This document shows positions 46,380-54,346 of a DNA stretch of 64,000 bases, in pieces. The position numbers were made by a program, and so were the translations under genes. The stretch's first letter is position 1. Each line of letters begins with the position of its first letter. The stretch is from Lentzea albidocapillata subsp. violacea (GTDB lineage Bacteria; Actinomycetota; Actinomycetes; Mycobacteriales; Pseudonocardiaceae): contig NZ_FNET01000001.1 in assembly GCF_900100275.1 (NCBI RefSeq), forward strand, positions 992,001 to 1,056,000, read 5' to 3'. The notes below the pieces were generated by a model. The model ran no database searches. It saw nothing but the letters and a program-made list of their open reading frames with translations, and was not told the DNA's origin.

Positions 46380-49019
46380 TCAACCCAACGCGTGCGCGAC
46401 CTCACGGCGAGACCGCAGGCCCAGCTTCCGCAGGACACTGGCCACGTGGTGCTCCACCGTGCGGCGGGAGAGCAGCAGGGTGTCGGCGATCTCCTGGTTG
46501 GAGCGGTCGCGGGACAGCAGGTCGGCCACGTCCCGCTCGCGTGGTGACAGGACGCGGGGGCCTGCGCGGTGCCAGCGGCGGGTGTGGATGGCCGAGCCGT
46601 GGTCGCGCAACAGGTGGCGGCCTCGGTTGGCATCGCGGGTGGCGCCGAGCTGGTCGTAGTGCGCGATCACGTCGGTCAGAGCCTCGATGGCCGTGGAGTC
46701 GCCCAGACGCAGCCGTGCGTGGATCGCGTCCTCGGTGTGACCGGCCGCGAGGTGCGGAGCACCCATTCTGGCCGCGTGGTGGCGTGCGCGCTCGAAGTGG
46801 ATCAGAGCGCGTTCGTCGTCGCCTTCAGCGGTGGACACGGCGCCTATCGCGGCGTGGCTTGCGGTGAGCAGTGCCGGTGCGTCGAGCCGGGCCGCCGCCG
46901 CGGCCAGTTCGTAGGCGAGTTCACGGGCTTCCGCTGCTGCGCCGGTGTGGAGCCACGCGCGCACGATGGCAGGTACGACGTCTGCTGCCCACGCCCAGTT
47001 CTCCTTGCGGTGGAAGAGGTCTGACGCGCGGTCTGCGGTGACCGCGGCGGTGGCGGTGTCGTCGCGGTCCAGCGACATGCGGATCAGTGCCGCGCTCGCG
47101 GCGAGGACCACGGGGCTGATCGCGTCCTCCGGAGTGTCCAGGCCGGTGCGGGTGAACCACCGCTCCGCGGTCGGCCAGTCGCCGGTGGCGACCGCGAGCG
47201 ACGCGCGCACCAGTGCGGCCTCGGCGGCGTCCGGCTGCGTGTCGGCACCTGCTTCCGCTCGCTCCGCCAGGCCGGCCCATCGTCCTGCCCACCAGTCGAG
47301 GCGCAGGGCCAGCCCGGTTCCCGTTGTCCCACCGGACAACCTGCGGGCGATGTGGAGGTGGGCGCGCGCTCGTCCCGCGTGTCCGCTCCAGGAAAAAGCG
47401 GATGCCACGGTGAGGTGTGCGTCGGCGAGGTCCAGCCGGTCGCACGCGTTGTCCGGAGAACGACGCACCAGGTCCGGTACGTCGTGGTCGGCGGTGTGCA
47501 CCAGGGTCGCGGTGGCCGCGGCGAGGAGGGCCGGCTCGTCGTCGGTGATCACACGCGATACCCACGCCTGGTGTTCTGCCACGGGCCTTCTGCCCAGCGT
47601 CGGGTCGGCGAGGATCGTCATCGCGCGTGCCGCGTGCGCTCCCAGGTCCGCGACGGCGAGAGCGAGTTCCGTTCTGCCCTCCTCCACTCGGCCTGGGCGC
47701 CGGACGAGCAACGTGCCGAGGGCCAGCCGCGCCTCACCGCGGGCCGCCGTGCCCAGGCGGCGGTCCTGCACCAGGCCGTCGAGCCTGGTGATGCTGTCAG
47801 GATCCGGAAATCGCCGGGCGATGCGCGCGTAGTGGGTCACGGCACGGCACCGGAGCTCAGGCGGCAGCGCTGGTTCGTCGAGGATCTCGCCGAGTGCGGC
47901 GGCCGTGCCGGTGTCCTCCGCACAGGCCAGCCAGTCGGAGAACCTGCCGGCGGCGCGAGCGTGCGCGGCGAGTTGCGCGGGAGGTGTGGCCGGGTCTGCG
48001 CGCAGGACGTGCAGCGCACGCAGGTGGACGCGCCTGGCCGCGGGTCCCGCGAGTCCTTCCCGCACGCATCGTCGGACCACTCCGGGTTCCACGCTGTACC
48101 GACCGGCCCCTGACTCGGCGAGCAGGCCGGTCCGGACGGCTTCGGTCACCGCGTTCGCCGCCGCGGCCGTGGTGGTTCCCGCGATCGGCGCCAGGACTTC
48201 CAGCGACACGGGGGTGCAGGTCACCGCAGCGGCTTCGACCACCGCGCGGGCGACCGTGGACAGATTTCCCAGGAGCGAGGCGGTGTTCAGGCGCACCGCA
48301 GCGGACGGCGGTACTCCGTCCAGGGTCGCCTCACCGGTGCGCAGCAGGCCGATCACCGCGCTGATGACCAGATCGGGCCGTCCCCCGGTGTACGCGGCCA
48401 GCTCTTCCAGCACGCCGCCGGACAGGCCGGGTACCAGCGACAGCGCGAGCTCCGTCACGCCATCACCGTCCAAAGGAGACAGCTCGAGCACGTGTTGACG
48501 CGGCAGTCCAGCCTGCCCCGTGACGACGACGGACAGCTCTTCAACGGGATGGGATGCCAAGTAGCGCAACAGGGTGCGCGTGTCGTCGTCAGCCCACCGC
48601 ACGTCCTCCACCACCAGCACTGCGGGCGTCAGGGCCTCCAGCAGATCGCGGACCGCCCGGACCAGGCGATGCCGTTCGGCTGCCGGATCGGGCAACGGCG
48701 GCAGTGCGGCGGGAAGGTACGCGGCGATCTCCGGCAGATAGGCGGCGAGCGCCCCGGTCACCGGGCTCGGCTCCGCCCGCGGCCTGGCAGCGCGCAGTGC
48801 GTCGAACACCGCTCCGCAGGGAAAATCCCCTCCTGGCAGACACACTCCGCGCAGGACGGTGCGCGTCCGAAGCTGCCGGTCCGCCAGAATCTCGGCCACC
48901 AGCCTGCTCTTGCCGACTCCGGCGGGCCCGGTGACGCACAGGATCGCGGGTGGTGTCAGGACCGCGCGCACGCCCTCGGCCAGGTCGTCCCGCCGCCCCA
49001 CGAATCCCGCCGTTGTCAT
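46380..49019 (-). CDS. LAL-type LuxR regulator 1 (AAA ATPase, TPR-like, HTH)
   Basis: 879 residues. N-terminal MTTAGFVGRRDDLAEGVRAV and P-loop GPAGVGKSRLVAEIL, Walker B AVLVVEDVRWADDDTRTLL, long helical middle, and C-terminal LuxR HTH (LSPRERDVADLLSRDRSNQE, ADTLLLSRRTVEHH). Large ATP-binding LuxR (MalT-like) regulators use ATP and an inducer to oligomerise and activate promoters. Divergent from the S8 protease gene at 49210 across 190 bases, so that protease is the likely target. Confidence 0.9.
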   Translation of the reverse strand: MTTAGFVGRRDDLAEGVRAVLTPPAILCVTGPAGVGKSRLVAEILADRQLRTRTVLRGVCLPGGDFPCGAVFDALRAARPRAEPSPVTGALAAYLPEIAAYLPAALPPLPDPAAERHRLVRAVRDLLEALTPAVLVVEDVRWADDDTRTLLRYLASHPVEELSVVVTGQAGLPRQHVLELSPLDGDGVTELALSLVPGLSGGVLEELAAYTGGRPDLVISAVIGLLRTGEATLDGVPPSAAVRLNTASLLGNLSTVARAVVEAAAVTCTPVSLEVLAPIAGTTTAAAANAVTEAVRTGLLAESGAGRYSVEPGVVRRCVREGLAGPAARRVHLRALHVLRADPATPPAQLAAHARAAGRFSDWLACAEDTGTAAALGEILDEPALPPELRCRAVTHYARIARRFPDPDSITRLDGLVQDRRLGTAARGEARLALGTLLVRRPGRVEEGRTELALAVADLGAHAARAMTILADPTLGRRPVAEHQAWVSRVITDDEPALLAAATATLVHTADHDVPDLVRRSPDNACDRLDLADAHLTVASAFSWSGHAGRARAHLHIARRLSGGTTGTGLALRLDWWAGRWAGLAERAEAGADTQPDAAEAALVRASLAVATGDWPTAERWFTRTGLDTPEDAISPVVLAASAALIRMSLDRDDTATAAVTADRASDLFHRKENWAWAADVVPAIVRAWLHTGAAAEARELAYELAAAAARLDAPALLTASHAAIGAVSTAEGDDERALIHFERARHHAARMGAPHLAAGHTEDAIHARLRLGDSTAIEALTDVIAHYDQLGATRDANRGRHLLRDHGSAIHTRRWHRAGPRVLSPRERDVADLLSRDRSNQEIADTLLLSRRTVEHHVASVLRKLGLRSRREVAHALG

Positions 49020-49209
49020 GGGACCGACGCTAGGCGATCAAGAGGCGTCGTCCGGCCGCGCGCAAAAGTTGGGGGCCACTACCCAATTCAGCACGGATGG
49101 TTCGCGCCCCGATGGGGGACAAGGTGCCCGGAGGCGGCCGCTCGTTTCACCACTCCCCTGCCCGCGGCCGTCTCGCCGCGCCTGCGGCGGTGGTGAACGG
49201 AGCACATCG
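49020..49209. promoter_or_regulatory. divergent region between LAL regulator 1 and subtilisin-like protease
   Basis: Contains TTGGG...CCCAA (49069-49086), a dyad, with TACCCAAT at 49080-49087. The same octamer lies at 54291-54298 in the other LAL-protease region. A possible LAL binding site. Confidence 0.45.
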
Positions 49210-50766
49210 ATGGGTTCGAGCAAACCAGTCCGCCTCGCGGTGATGGGCGTGTTGGCGTCCGCCGCGCTAGTGGCCGCGCTGCCGGCGGCGTCCGCGGCAC
49301 CACCGGAGGCGCCGGTGCGCGGTGCGGACGCTCCCGGCGCGGTGAAGGACAGCTACATCGTCGTTCTCAAGGAGGACAAGCAGGTCGACGCGACCTCCGG
49401 TGACCTGGCCGCGAGGTACGGCGCGAAGCGGAAGCTGACGTACACGGCGTCGATCAGCGGCTTCTCGGCGACGATGCCGGAACAGCAGGCCAGGCGGTTG
49501 GCGGCCGATCCCAGGGTCGCCTACGTCGAGCAGGACGGCATCGCCCGCGGATTCGGCGAGCAGGCCAATCCCCCGTCGTGGGGCCTGGACCGGCTCGACC
49601 AGCAGTCCCTGCCTCTCGACAAGAAGTACGCCTACCCCAACGACGGCGGCGGCGCGACCGTCTACGTCATCGACAGCGGAGTCAACAACCACGCCGACTT
49701 CAGCGGGCGGCTGACCTCCGGCCGGGACTTCATCGACAACGACAACGACGCGTCCGACTGCCAGGGCCACGGCACGCACGTCGCGGGCACCGTCGGTGGT
49801 ACGAGCTACGGCGTGGCCAAGAAGGTCAGGCTGGTCTCGGTGCGCGTGCTCGGCTGCGACAACTCCGGCGCGTGGTCGGCGATCATCGGCGGCTTCGACT
49901 GGGTCGCGCAGAACGCCGGCGCCAACTCCATCGCCACCGCGAGCCTCGGTGGCAGCGCGAACACGTCGGTGGACGACGCCGTGAAGCGCGTGCTGAACAA
50001 GGGGATCACGGTCACGCTCGCGGCGGGCAACTCCAGCCAGGACGCCTGCGGCACCAGCCCCGCTCGCGTCGCCGGTGCGATCACCGTGGGCGCGAGCGAC
50101 GACCAGGATCGCCGCGCCACGTTCCCCAACGGTGCCATGTCGAACTACGGCTCCTGCGTCGACCTCTTCGCTCCGGGCAACTACATCGTCTCCACCAGCA
50201 AGAACGGTGGTTCGCAGACGATGAGCGGCACGTCGATGGCCACCCCGCACGTCGCCGGCGCCGCCGCGATCGCACTCACCGCGAAGCCAGGTGGCAGCCC
50301 GTCGGAGGTCGCATCGGCGATCGTCGGCGCCGCGGTGTCCGGCAAGATCACCAACCCCGGCAGCGGCTCACCGAACAAGCTGCTCAACGTCACCGGCCTC
50401 GGTGGCCCGCAGCCCGGTGAGTGCACCGCACCCGCCAACACCACCGCACTGTCCATTCCGGACGCCGGATCCGCCGTGGAGTCGCCGATCACCGTCAGCG
50501 ACTGCACCGGCAACGGTTCAGCCACCACGGCGGTCAAGGTCGACATCGACCACGCCTACTCCGCCGACCTCGCGATCGACCTGGTCGCACCGGACGGCTC
50601 GGCCTACTCGCTGAAGAAGGCCGGTGGCGTCGGTGAGAACGGCGTCCACGCCACCTACACCGTCGACACGTCCAGCGAGGCCAAGAACGGCACCTGGAAG
50701 CTGCGGCTGACCGACGTCTACCGGTTCGACACCGGCTCCCTGACCTCATGGTCGCTCACCCTCTGA
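49210..50766 (+). CDS. secreted subtilisin-like protease with P (convertase) domain
   Basis: 518 residues. Signal peptide to about residue 32 (LASAALVAALPAASA), then an I9 propeptide (DSYIVVLKEDKQVDATSGDL, SISGFSATMPEQQARRL). S8 catalytic residues: D155 in YVIDSGV, H187 in GHGTHVAG and S342 in SGTSMATPH. The C-terminal 120 residues are a P/Homo B domain (ITVSDCTGNGS, DIDHAYSADLAIDLVAPDGS). The P domain suggests kexin-like stability or substrate control rather than kexin specificity. Divergent from LAL regulator 1. Confidence 0.92.
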   Translation: MGSSKPVRLAVMGVLASAALVAALPAASAAPPEAPVRGADAPGAVKDSYIVVLKEDKQVDATSGDLAARYGAKRKLTYTASISGFSATMPEQQARRLAADPRVAYVEQDGIARGFGEQANPPSWGLDRLDQQSLPLDKKYAYPNDGGGATVYVIDSGVNNHADFSGRLTSGRDFIDNDNDASDCQGHGTHVAGTVGGTSYGVAKKVRLVSVRVLGCDNSGAWSAIIGGFDWVAQNAGANSIATASLGGSANTSVDDAVKRVLNKGITVTLAAGNSSQDACGTSPARVAGAITVGASDDQDRRATFPNGAMSNYGSCVDLFAPGNYIVSTSKNGGSQTMSGTSMATPHVAGAAAIALTAKPGGSPSEVASAIVGAAVSGKITNPGSGSPNKLLNVTGLGGPQPGECTAPANTTALSIPDAGSAVESPITVSDCTGNGSATTAVKVDIDHAYSADLAIDLVAPDGSAYSLKKAGGVGENGVHATYTVDTSSEAKNGTWKLRLTDVYRFDTGSLTSWSLTL

Positions 50767-50789
50767 CGATCCACCGCGAAGGACAGCAC

Positions 50790-52550
50790 ATGTTGAGACA
50801 CAAGCGGATCGCGTTGATCGCGGCCACACTGGCGCTCGGCACGGCGGTCACCGCCGCGAGCGCCGCCCCGCACGACAGGGGCAACTCCTACGCCGACAGC
50901 TCGGTGTCCACCTGGGACGGTGCGTCCGGGCAGATCTACCAGGGCCAGGACGCCACCGTGGCGGAGTACCCCGGCGTCATCGCCAACCTGCGTTCGGAGG
51001 GCGGCAGGCCCAAGGGCCAGTCCTGCACGGGCGCGGTGATCGGCCCTCGTCACATCCTCACCGCGGCGCACTGCAAGGACCTGGCCGGCACCAAGACGTT
51101 CCTGTACGGCCTGGACGACCTGGCGGCCGGCACCGGCACGACACTGACCACCAAGTCGTACGTCAAGCATCCCCAGTACATCAACTGGGACCAGGGCTAC
51201 GACGTCGCGGTCATCACGACCAACGAGGACATCCCGCTGTCGCCGGACAAGTGGGCGAAGTACGCCACCTCCGCCGACGCGGGCATCTGGAAGGTCGGTG
51301 ACACCGGCCGCAGCTACGGCTACGGCAAGAAGACCCACGACGACAGTCCGGCCGACGTGTCGCTGGACAAGCAGGACTTCCCGATCGTCGACGGTGTCAA
51401 CCAGTGCCAGGGCGTCGCGGCGGGCTACAAGCTCGCCACGATGATCTGCGCCGGCTACCCGGACGGCCGCACCACGATCCTGCCGGGTGACAGCGGCGGC
51501 CCGTTCGTCGTCAACGGCAAGATCGTCGGGCTCGCGTCCTGGAGCCGGTCGGACTTCCGCTGGTACGGCGTCTTCGCCCGGCTCGACAACGACATGGGCG
51601 ACTGGGTCAAGCAGCAGGTCGGCGACACCCAGCCAGCCGAGTTCGGCGTCAGCGTCGACCCGTCGTCGTTGCGCGTCACGGCGGGGAGTGCGGGATCGGT
51701 CGCGGTGAAGACGACCGCGGGTTCCACCGCCGAGGACGTCGCACTGTCCGTCTCCGGGCTGCCGTCCGGGGTGCAGGCGTCGTTCCAGCCGTCCTCGGTG
51801 AAGTCCGGCGAAGGCTCGAAGTTGTCGGTGTCCGTGGCCTCCGGCACCCCGGACGGCACGCACCAGGTCACCGTGACCGGGCGGGCCGCGTCCGGAGTGT
51901 CCAAACAGGCCACTCTGACGCTGACGATCGGGGCCGGCAGCCCCGGTTCCGACTTCGCCCTCGGCCTCAGCCCGGCCTCGGTGAAGGCCGCGCCCGGCGG
52001 TCACGTGTCGACCACGGTCACCAGCCAGGTGGTCGGCTCTCCGGCCGACATCTCGTTGAGCGCCAGCGGGTTGCCCTCCGGAGCGCAGGCGGTGTTCCAG
52101 CCGTCCACGATCACCTCCGGCGGGACGGCGAAGCTGACGGTCACCACCTCGTCGAGCACACCGGCCGGAACGTACTCGGTGAAGGTGACCGGCACCTCCG
52201 GGTCGGTCAGCAGGGACGCCACTCTCACGCTGACCGTCGGTGACGGCAACCCGCAGCCGGGTGGTCTGACCGTCGCGCTGTCGCCGCCGACCGGCAGCAC
52301 CTTCAAGGGCGGGGCGGTCTTCCCGTCGATCTCGGTCACGGGAGCGACGGGTCCGGTCACGCTGACCGCGTCCGGTCAACCGGCCGGCGTCACCGTCTTC
52401 TTCAATCCCGCGACGGTGAACCCCGGGCAGACCTCGTTGGCACACATCGCCACGTCGTTCTCGACACCGCCGGGGACCTACCGGATCAAGATCACCGCCA
52501 GCGGTGACGGGAAGTCCGGCAGCGCGGACTTCACGCTGACCGTCACATAG
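50790..52550 (+). CDS. secreted trypsin-like protease with three Ig-like repeats
   Basis: 586 residues. Signal peptide ending ASAA at about 26. S1 domain with TAAHC, WDQGYDVAVITT (Asp) and GDSGGPFVVNGK (Ser). From about residue 285, three immunoglobulin-like beta repeats sharing a LSVSGLPSGVQASFQPSSVK / LSASGLPSGAQAVFQPSTIT pattern, the third more diverged (LTASGQPAGVTVFFNPATV). Such repeats usually anchor the enzyme to a surface or polymer. 23 bases after the S8 gene and on the same strand, so probably one transcript; followed by a strong terminator. Confidence 0.92.
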   Translation: MLRHKRIALIAATLALGTAVTAASAAPHDRGNSYADSSVSTWDGASGQIYQGQDATVAEYPGVIANLRSEGGRPKGQSCTGAVIGPRHILTAAHCKDLAGTKTFLYGLDDLAAGTGTTLTTKSYVKHPQYINWDQGYDVAVITTNEDIPLSPDKWAKYATSADAGIWKVGDTGRSYGYGKKTHDDSPADVSLDKQDFPIVDGVNQCQGVAAGYKLATMICAGYPDGRTTILPGDSGGPFVVNGKIVGLASWSRSDFRWYGVFARLDNDMGDWVKQQVGDTQPAEFGVSVDPSSLRVTAGSAGSVAVKTTAGSTAEDVALSVSGLPSGVQASFQPSSVKSGEGSKLSVSVASGTPDGTHQVTVTGRAASGVSKQATLTLTIGAGSPGSDFALGLSPASVKAAPGGHVSTTVTSQVVGSPADISLSASGLPSGAQAVFQPSTITSGGTAKLTVTTSSSTPAGTYSVKVTGTSGSVSRDATLTLTVGDGNPQPGGLTVALSPPTGSTFKGGAVFPSISVTGATGPVTLTASGQPAGVTVFFNPATVNPGQTSLAHIATSFSTPPGTYRIKITASGDGKSGSADFTLTVT

Positions 52551-52576
52551 CACGGACCAACTGGCCGCAGGGAAAA

Positions 52577-52615
52577 CACTAGGGCCGCCTGGCGAACTGC
52601 CAGGCGGCCCTAGTG
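52577..52615. terminator. bidirectional terminator between convergent protease genes
   Basis: A perfect 17-bp stem (CACTAGGGCCGCCTGGC, loop GAACT, then its complement), with AAAA to the left and CTTTC to the right. It separates the plus-strand S1 gene and the minus-strand S8 gene. Confidence 0.88.
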
Positions 52616-52626
52616 CTTTCATCGGG

Positions 52627-54186
52627 TCAGAGCGTGAGGCTCCAGCTCTCGACAGTTCCGGTGTCGTAGCGGTAGACGTCCTGCACGCTGAGCTTCCAGT
52701 CGCCGTTGCGCGCCTCGGACGACAGGTTCACCGTGAACGTCTGGCGCACGTCGTCGGCGTGGTCGACGGTGCTGGACTCCTTGAGCCGGTAGGAGGTCCC
52801 GTCCGGTGCCACCAGCGAGACCACCAGGTCGCCGCGGTAGGCGTGCGAGATCGCGACCTCGACCTGCGCGGCCGACGACCCGTTGCCCTCGCAGCCGGAG
52901 ATCGAGATCGTGCTGGTGACCGCGCTTCCCGCGTCCGGCACCACGACGTCGGTGTCGTTGGACTTCGTGGCGCACTCCGGCCCAGGGCCTCCGGTCAGCC
53001 CCTTGGTGTACAGGAGTTTGTTCGGAGAGCCGTTGCCCGCGTTGGTGACCTTGCCCGGCGTGGCCGAGTCGATGATCGCCTTGTTCACCTCCGCCTGGTT
53101 CGCGTTCGGGTGACCCTGCAGGTAGAGCGCGACCGCACCGGTGACGAGCGGCGCCGAGAACGACGTGCCCTGGTCGGAACGGGTCGCGGTGTCGCTGCTG
53201 TGGCCGGCGCCGGTGTTGCTGCCGCCCGGTGCGAACAGGTCGACGCAGCTGCCGGTGTTGGAGAACCCCGAACGCGAGTCGTTGCGTTCGGTGGAGGCCA
53301 CGGTCAGGCCCTCGGTGACCCGTGCAGGGCTGTAGCCGCAGGCGTCGGCACCGTTGTTGTTGCCGGCGGCGAAGACGTAGACGAAGCCCTTCGCGATCGA
53401 CGCCCTGATCTGCTCGTCGCCGATGCCCGCCTGGAACTGGCCGAGGCTCATGTTCACCACCGCGGGCTTGCGGCCGTTGGCGTCGATCCACTCGACCGCG
53501 TCGATGACCAGGTCGTCGGGGCCGGAGTTGCCGCAGTCGAACACGCGCAGCGCGACCAGCTTCGCCTTCTTCGCCACGCCGTAGGTCTTGCCGGTCGACG
53601 TGCTCGCGGTGTGCGTGCCGTGGCCGTGGCAGTCCTGGGCGATCGCGTCCTTGTCGAAGAAGTCGTAGCCGTTGGACGCCCTGCCCTCGAACTCCGCGTG
53701 CGAGACGCGGGTGCCGCTGTCCATGTTGTAGACCGTCACGCCCTCGCCGGTGGCGTTGTACTCGTACTTCGTGTCCAGCGGCAGGTTCGCCTGGTCCACG
53801 CGGTCGATGGTCCACGGCGCGTTGCTCTGCACCTCGGCGCCACGCGCGGTGCCGGTCTGGTAGACGGTCTTCACCGCCGGGTTCGCGGCGAGCCTCCTGG
53901 CCGACTGCTCGGACAGGCCGCGCACGGAGAAGCCGCGGATCGACTTCGTCCAGGTGGAACGGATCGTGCCGCCGTACTGCGAAGCCAGCGACCGCGCCGC
54001 CGACTGGACCGAAGCCGCACTCGCCCCGGCCGTGTCGTGCAGCCGGACGGTGTACCAGCCGGCGGCCCAGGGCTGGGCGGCCGGCACCACCGCGCCCTCC
54101 TGCGGCGCCGCCACCGCCTGCGGAACGACGGTCCCCAGCGCGACGACCACCGCCGCGAGCAGGGTGCACTTCGTGTGCTGTTTCAT
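52627..54186 (-). CDS. second secreted subtilisin-like protease with P domain
   Basis: 519 residues. Signal peptide (CTLLAAVVVALGTVVPQAVA), propeptide-like region (YTVRLHDTAGASAAS, SIRGFSVRGLSEQSARRL), S8 triad in VYNMDSGTRVSH, CHGHGTHTAS and QGTSFSAPLVTG, and a C-terminal P domain (VEVAISHAYRGDLVVSLVAP, YRYDTGTVESWSLTL). Same architecture as 49210-50766 and alignable across the whole length; the catalytic Asp motif differs (NMDSG against VIDSG). Divergent from LAL regulator 2. Confidence 0.92.
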   Translation of the reverse strand: MKQHTKCTLLAAVVVALGTVVPQAVAAPQEGAVVPAAQPWAAGWYTVRLHDTAGASAASVQSAARSLASQYGGTIRSTWTKSIRGFSVRGLSEQSARRLAANPAVKTVYQTGTARGAEVQSNAPWTIDRVDQANLPLDTKYEYNATGEGVTVYNMDSGTRVSHAEFEGRASNGYDFFDKDAIAQDCHGHGTHTASTSTGKTYGVAKKAKLVALRVFDCGNSGPDDLVIDAVEWIDANGRKPAVVNMSLGQFQAGIGDEQIRASIAKGFVYVFAAGNNNGADACGYSPARVTEGLTVASTERNDSRSGFSNTGSCVDLFAPGGSNTGAGHSSDTATRSDQGTSFSAPLVTGAVALYLQGHPNANQAEVNKAIIDSATPGKVTNAGNGSPNKLLYTKGLTGGPGPECATKSNDTDVVVPDAGSAVTSTISISGCEGNGSSAAQVEVAISHAYRGDLVVSLVAPDGTSYRLKESSTVDHADDVRQTFTVNLSSEARNGDWKLSVQDVYRYDTGTVESWSLTL

Positions 54187-54346
54187 CTGCGTGGCTCCTC
54201 GTCCGAGCGGCAAAGGCAGGGTGCCGCCGCTCGTCCTCACCCTGAAGCCACCGCGGACCCCGGCACATCGGAGCCGGAATTCATCGGGGATACCCAATCA
54301 TTGCGACATCCGGCGCATCGGTTACCGCCCAGTACCATCGCTGTGC
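54187..54346. promoter_or_regulatory. divergent region between second S8 protease and LAL regulator 2
   Basis: 160 bases holding TACCCAAT (54291-54298), shared with 49080-49087, directly beside GGGGA, giving a GGGTATCCC dyad when read on the minus strand. Candidate LAL operator. Confidence 0.45.
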
